Positions 62,768-64,000 of a stretch of DNA of 64,000 nucleotides are shown in pieces. The notes under the pieces were generated by a model. That model saw only the letters and a program-made list of their open reading frames with translations. It ran no database searches and was not told the origin of the DNA. This stretch comes from Bacteroidaceae bacterium. GTDB lineage: Bacteria; Bacteroidota; Bacteroidia; Bacteroidales; Bacteroidaceae. The stretch's first letter is position 1; the number at the start of each line of letters is the position of its first letter. Where the stretch lies: contig JAFYNL010000036.1 in the NCBI GenBank assembly GCA_017548075.1, positions 1 through 64,000 of the forward strand, given 5' to 3'. The translations under genes and the position numbers were made by a program.

Positions 62768-62784
62768 CTTTGCCTCGGGCAAAG
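62768..62784 (-). terminator. short hairpin after DUF3109
   Basis: A perfect 7-bp stem CTTTGCC / GGCAAAG with a 3-nt loop, followed on the minus strand by GTTTTCATG. It sits between DUF3109 and the next promoter. A moderate terminator candidate. Confidence 0.5.
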
Positions 62785-62819
62785 AAAGCATGCTCTTTTT
62801 TTATGTGTTCAGCGAAAGA

Positions 62820-62912
62820 CGCAAACAACTGCAGTTAAGTTGGCCAACTTAACACGTTAACTTTGCAATCGTAACGAGTTAAGTTTGCAATCGTAACTGG
62901 GGTCGTTTTGAG
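62820..62912. repeat. 22-bp repeat family, copy E
   Basis: Plus strand: CGCAAACAACTGCAGTTAAG head, two 22-bp units (AACACGTTAACTTTGCAATC and AACGAGTTAAGTTTGCAATC plus GT), and the tail AACTGGGGTCGTTTTGAG. It ends 5 bp before the DUF3109 stop codon (minus strand). Nearly identical in head and tail to copy D. Confidence 0.88.
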
Positions 62913-62917
62913 TCTAG

Positions 62918-63481
62918 TTAGAGTATCCCTTGTTTTTTAAGTTCGTTGGCGATGTTGCAAAGCTCGTCGTACCATTCCCTTCCAAAGCGTCTGATAAGTG
63001 GCTCTCGCAGGAATTCATAGAGGCGAATCTTGCGTTCAGTGCCAAGACGAATGGCTTCTTGACAGATGTTCCAACGATGATAGTTTAGTCCTGTCAGCGT
63101 TCCCAACTTCTTTTCGCGAATGGGGTAGAGGTGGCAACTGATAGGTTTCTGTTTCAAGAGGCAACCTTGTGGACCTCTGAAAGCGCAATTGCCGCCTGAA
63201 ACGATGCTCGTCACCAGTTCTCCTTCAGGGTCTGGATAGCAAACGCCCTGCTTGTCGATGACAGCCTGAGCACCTGCCGAGAGCTTCGGCCAAAGGTCGT
63301 CGAGCTGCGCTTCAATGTCCGCGATTTCATTCATCGTGACTGGCGCTCCTGCATCTCCCTCTTCGCAACATTTCCCATGACAACTCTCGATATCGCAACA
63401 GAAGTACTCTGTCAGGATATCCGAGTGCAGGATGACGTCGCCGACCTCAATCAGATTACCAAACGATTGGTTCCTGTCCAT
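62918..63481 (-). CDS. DUF3109 family cysteine-rich protein
   Basis: 187 residues. The N-terminal [21 protein letters not shown] cluster and later [18 protein letters not shown] and CHLYPIRE segments place it in DUF3109, a family related to YkgJ-type proteins with cysteines likely to bind zinc or an iron-sulfur cluster. Function unknown. The ATG lies 26 nt inside the 3' end of ung, so the two genes overlap and are probably translationally coupled. Confidence 0.88.
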   Translation of the reverse strand: MDRNQSFGNLIEVGDVILHSDILTEYFCCDIESCHGKCCEEGDAGAPVTMNEIADIEAQLDDLWPKLSAGAQAVIDKQGVCYPDPEGELVTSIVSGGNCAFRGPQGCLLKQKPISCHLYPIREKKLGTLTGLNYHRWNICQEAIRLGTERKIRLYEFLREPLIRRFGREWYDELCNIANELKKQGIL

Positions 63482-64000
63482 GCTCGATGAGGTATTCGTT
63501 GCACTTTAGGAAATGCCCGTTGCCCATGAAGCCACGCATTGCACTTAGTGGGCTGGGGTGAGCACTTTGCAAAACCAAGTGGCGAGATTGGTCGATGAGA
63601 GCAGCCTTTCTGCCTGCCGGAGCACCCCAAAGCATGAAGACGAGGCCAGTTCGACCTCGATTGAGGGCAGCGATGGCGGCATCTGTAAACGTCTCCCAAC
63701 CCTTGCCACTATGGCTGAAAGCCTGATGTTCGCGAACCGAAAGACAAGTGTTCAAGAGGAAGACGCCCTGCTTTGCCCATCTTGTCAGGTTGCCGCTTTG
63801 TGGAATGGGTGCTCCCGTCTCAGCCTTAATCTCCTTGAAGATGTTCTGAAGTGAGGGCGGAAAGGGTATTCCGTCGTTCACGCTGAAGCAAAGTCCATGA
63901 GCTTGCCCAGGACCGTGATAGGGGTCTTGACCAAGAATGACGACGCGAACTTTGTCGAAAGGCGTCGTATCGAAAGCGTTGAAGATGAGCCTGCCAGGTG
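63456..64000 (-). CDS. ung: uracil-DNA glycosylase, family 1 (5' end beyond the window)
   Basis: The frame is open to the window edge at 64000, so the N-terminus is missing. It reads ...[29 protein letters not shown]..., where GQDPYH is the catalytic water-activating motif, followed by [11 protein letters not shown] and the C-terminal [11 protein letters not shown] uracil-pocket/DNA-intercalation loop. It excises uracil from DNA as the first step of base-excision repair. A GTG at 63881 is only an internal codon. Its 3' end overlaps DUF3109 by 26 nt. Confidence 0.97.
   Translation of the reverse strand, partial: PGRLIFNAFDTTPFDKVRVVILGQDPYHGPGQAHGLCFSVNDGIPFPPSLQNIFKEIKAETGAPIPQSGNLTRWAKQGVFLLNTCLSVREHQAFSHSGKGWETFTDAAIAALNRGRTGLVFMLWGAPAGRKAALIDQSRHLVLQSAHPSPLSAMRGFMGNGHFLKCNEYLIEHGQEPIVW

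Overview
The window looks like a chromosome (or large secondary replicon) segment from a Bacteroidales bacterium, most likely Prevotella in the broad sense. The evidence is a Bacteroidetes-type dcw cell-wall/division cluster without murF, an rpmB-rpmG-DUF4295 ribosomal operon, repeated promoters of the form TTTG-N19/20-TAnnTTTG, no visible Shine-Dalgarno usage, many secreted glycosidases, and secreted proteins ending in an NLAGQR...GKK-type tail. The species call is inference; there is no rRNA in the window.

Layout: 1-0.6 kb holds rpsT and tRNA-Glu(TTC) behind a shared promoter. recO (0.6-1.3 kb) runs toward a 13-gene minus-strand dcw operon (1.3-16.8 kb: mraZ, rsmH, ftsL-like, ftsI, murE, mraY, murD, ftsW, murG, murC, ftsQ, ftsA, ftsZ), with a MraZ-type operator over its promoter. 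17-22.6 kb carries a secreted dockerin-like repeat protein, an M16 peptidase with an in-frame DNA repeat, and the L28-L33-DUF4295 operon. 22.7-39.4 kb is a secretome stretch: GH97, C69 dipeptidase, two GLUG-repeat giants, acid phosphatase, DUF4332 and GH29 fucosidase.

39.5-48.2 kb is an accessory island in three minus-strand transcription units: (i) a WYL regulator plus a PD-(D/E)XK-like protein; (ii) a sigma factor lacking region 3, an unknown protein, a catalytically degraded DnaE-like domain fused to WG repeats, a metallophosphoesterase and two small proteins; (iii) a second PD-(D/E)XK-like protein plus an RNase J-like metallo-beta-lactamase-fold protein. A decayed dinD lies at its edge. 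This looks like a nucleic-acid-targeting or stress system, possibly defence, that I cannot match to a named one.

48.4-55.0 kb resembles the replication/partition core of a replicon. It has a VirE-like P-loop ATPase, a small possible ribbon-helix-helix protein, ParA, about 1.5 kb of structured non-coding DNA, and a plasmid-type (Rep_3) initiator whose C-terminus looks like DnaA domain I. The non-coding DNA contains an AT-rich block, nested inverted repeats centred on a perfect 12-bp palindrome at about 52,669, and about 20 tandem 23-24-bp iterons. Copies of a GGTGCGGACTTT box lie on both sides of parA. I propose this as the origin of a secondary chromosome, chromid or integrated plasmid.

55-64 kb returns to ordinary genes: free methionine-sulfoxide reductase, GH43, GH20, a secreted BACON/phosphoesterase/LamG protein, a small secreted protein, DUF3109 and a 5'-truncated ung. 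A family of tandem 22-bp repeats is scattered through the window, mostly against gene 3' ends and once inside a coding sequence.
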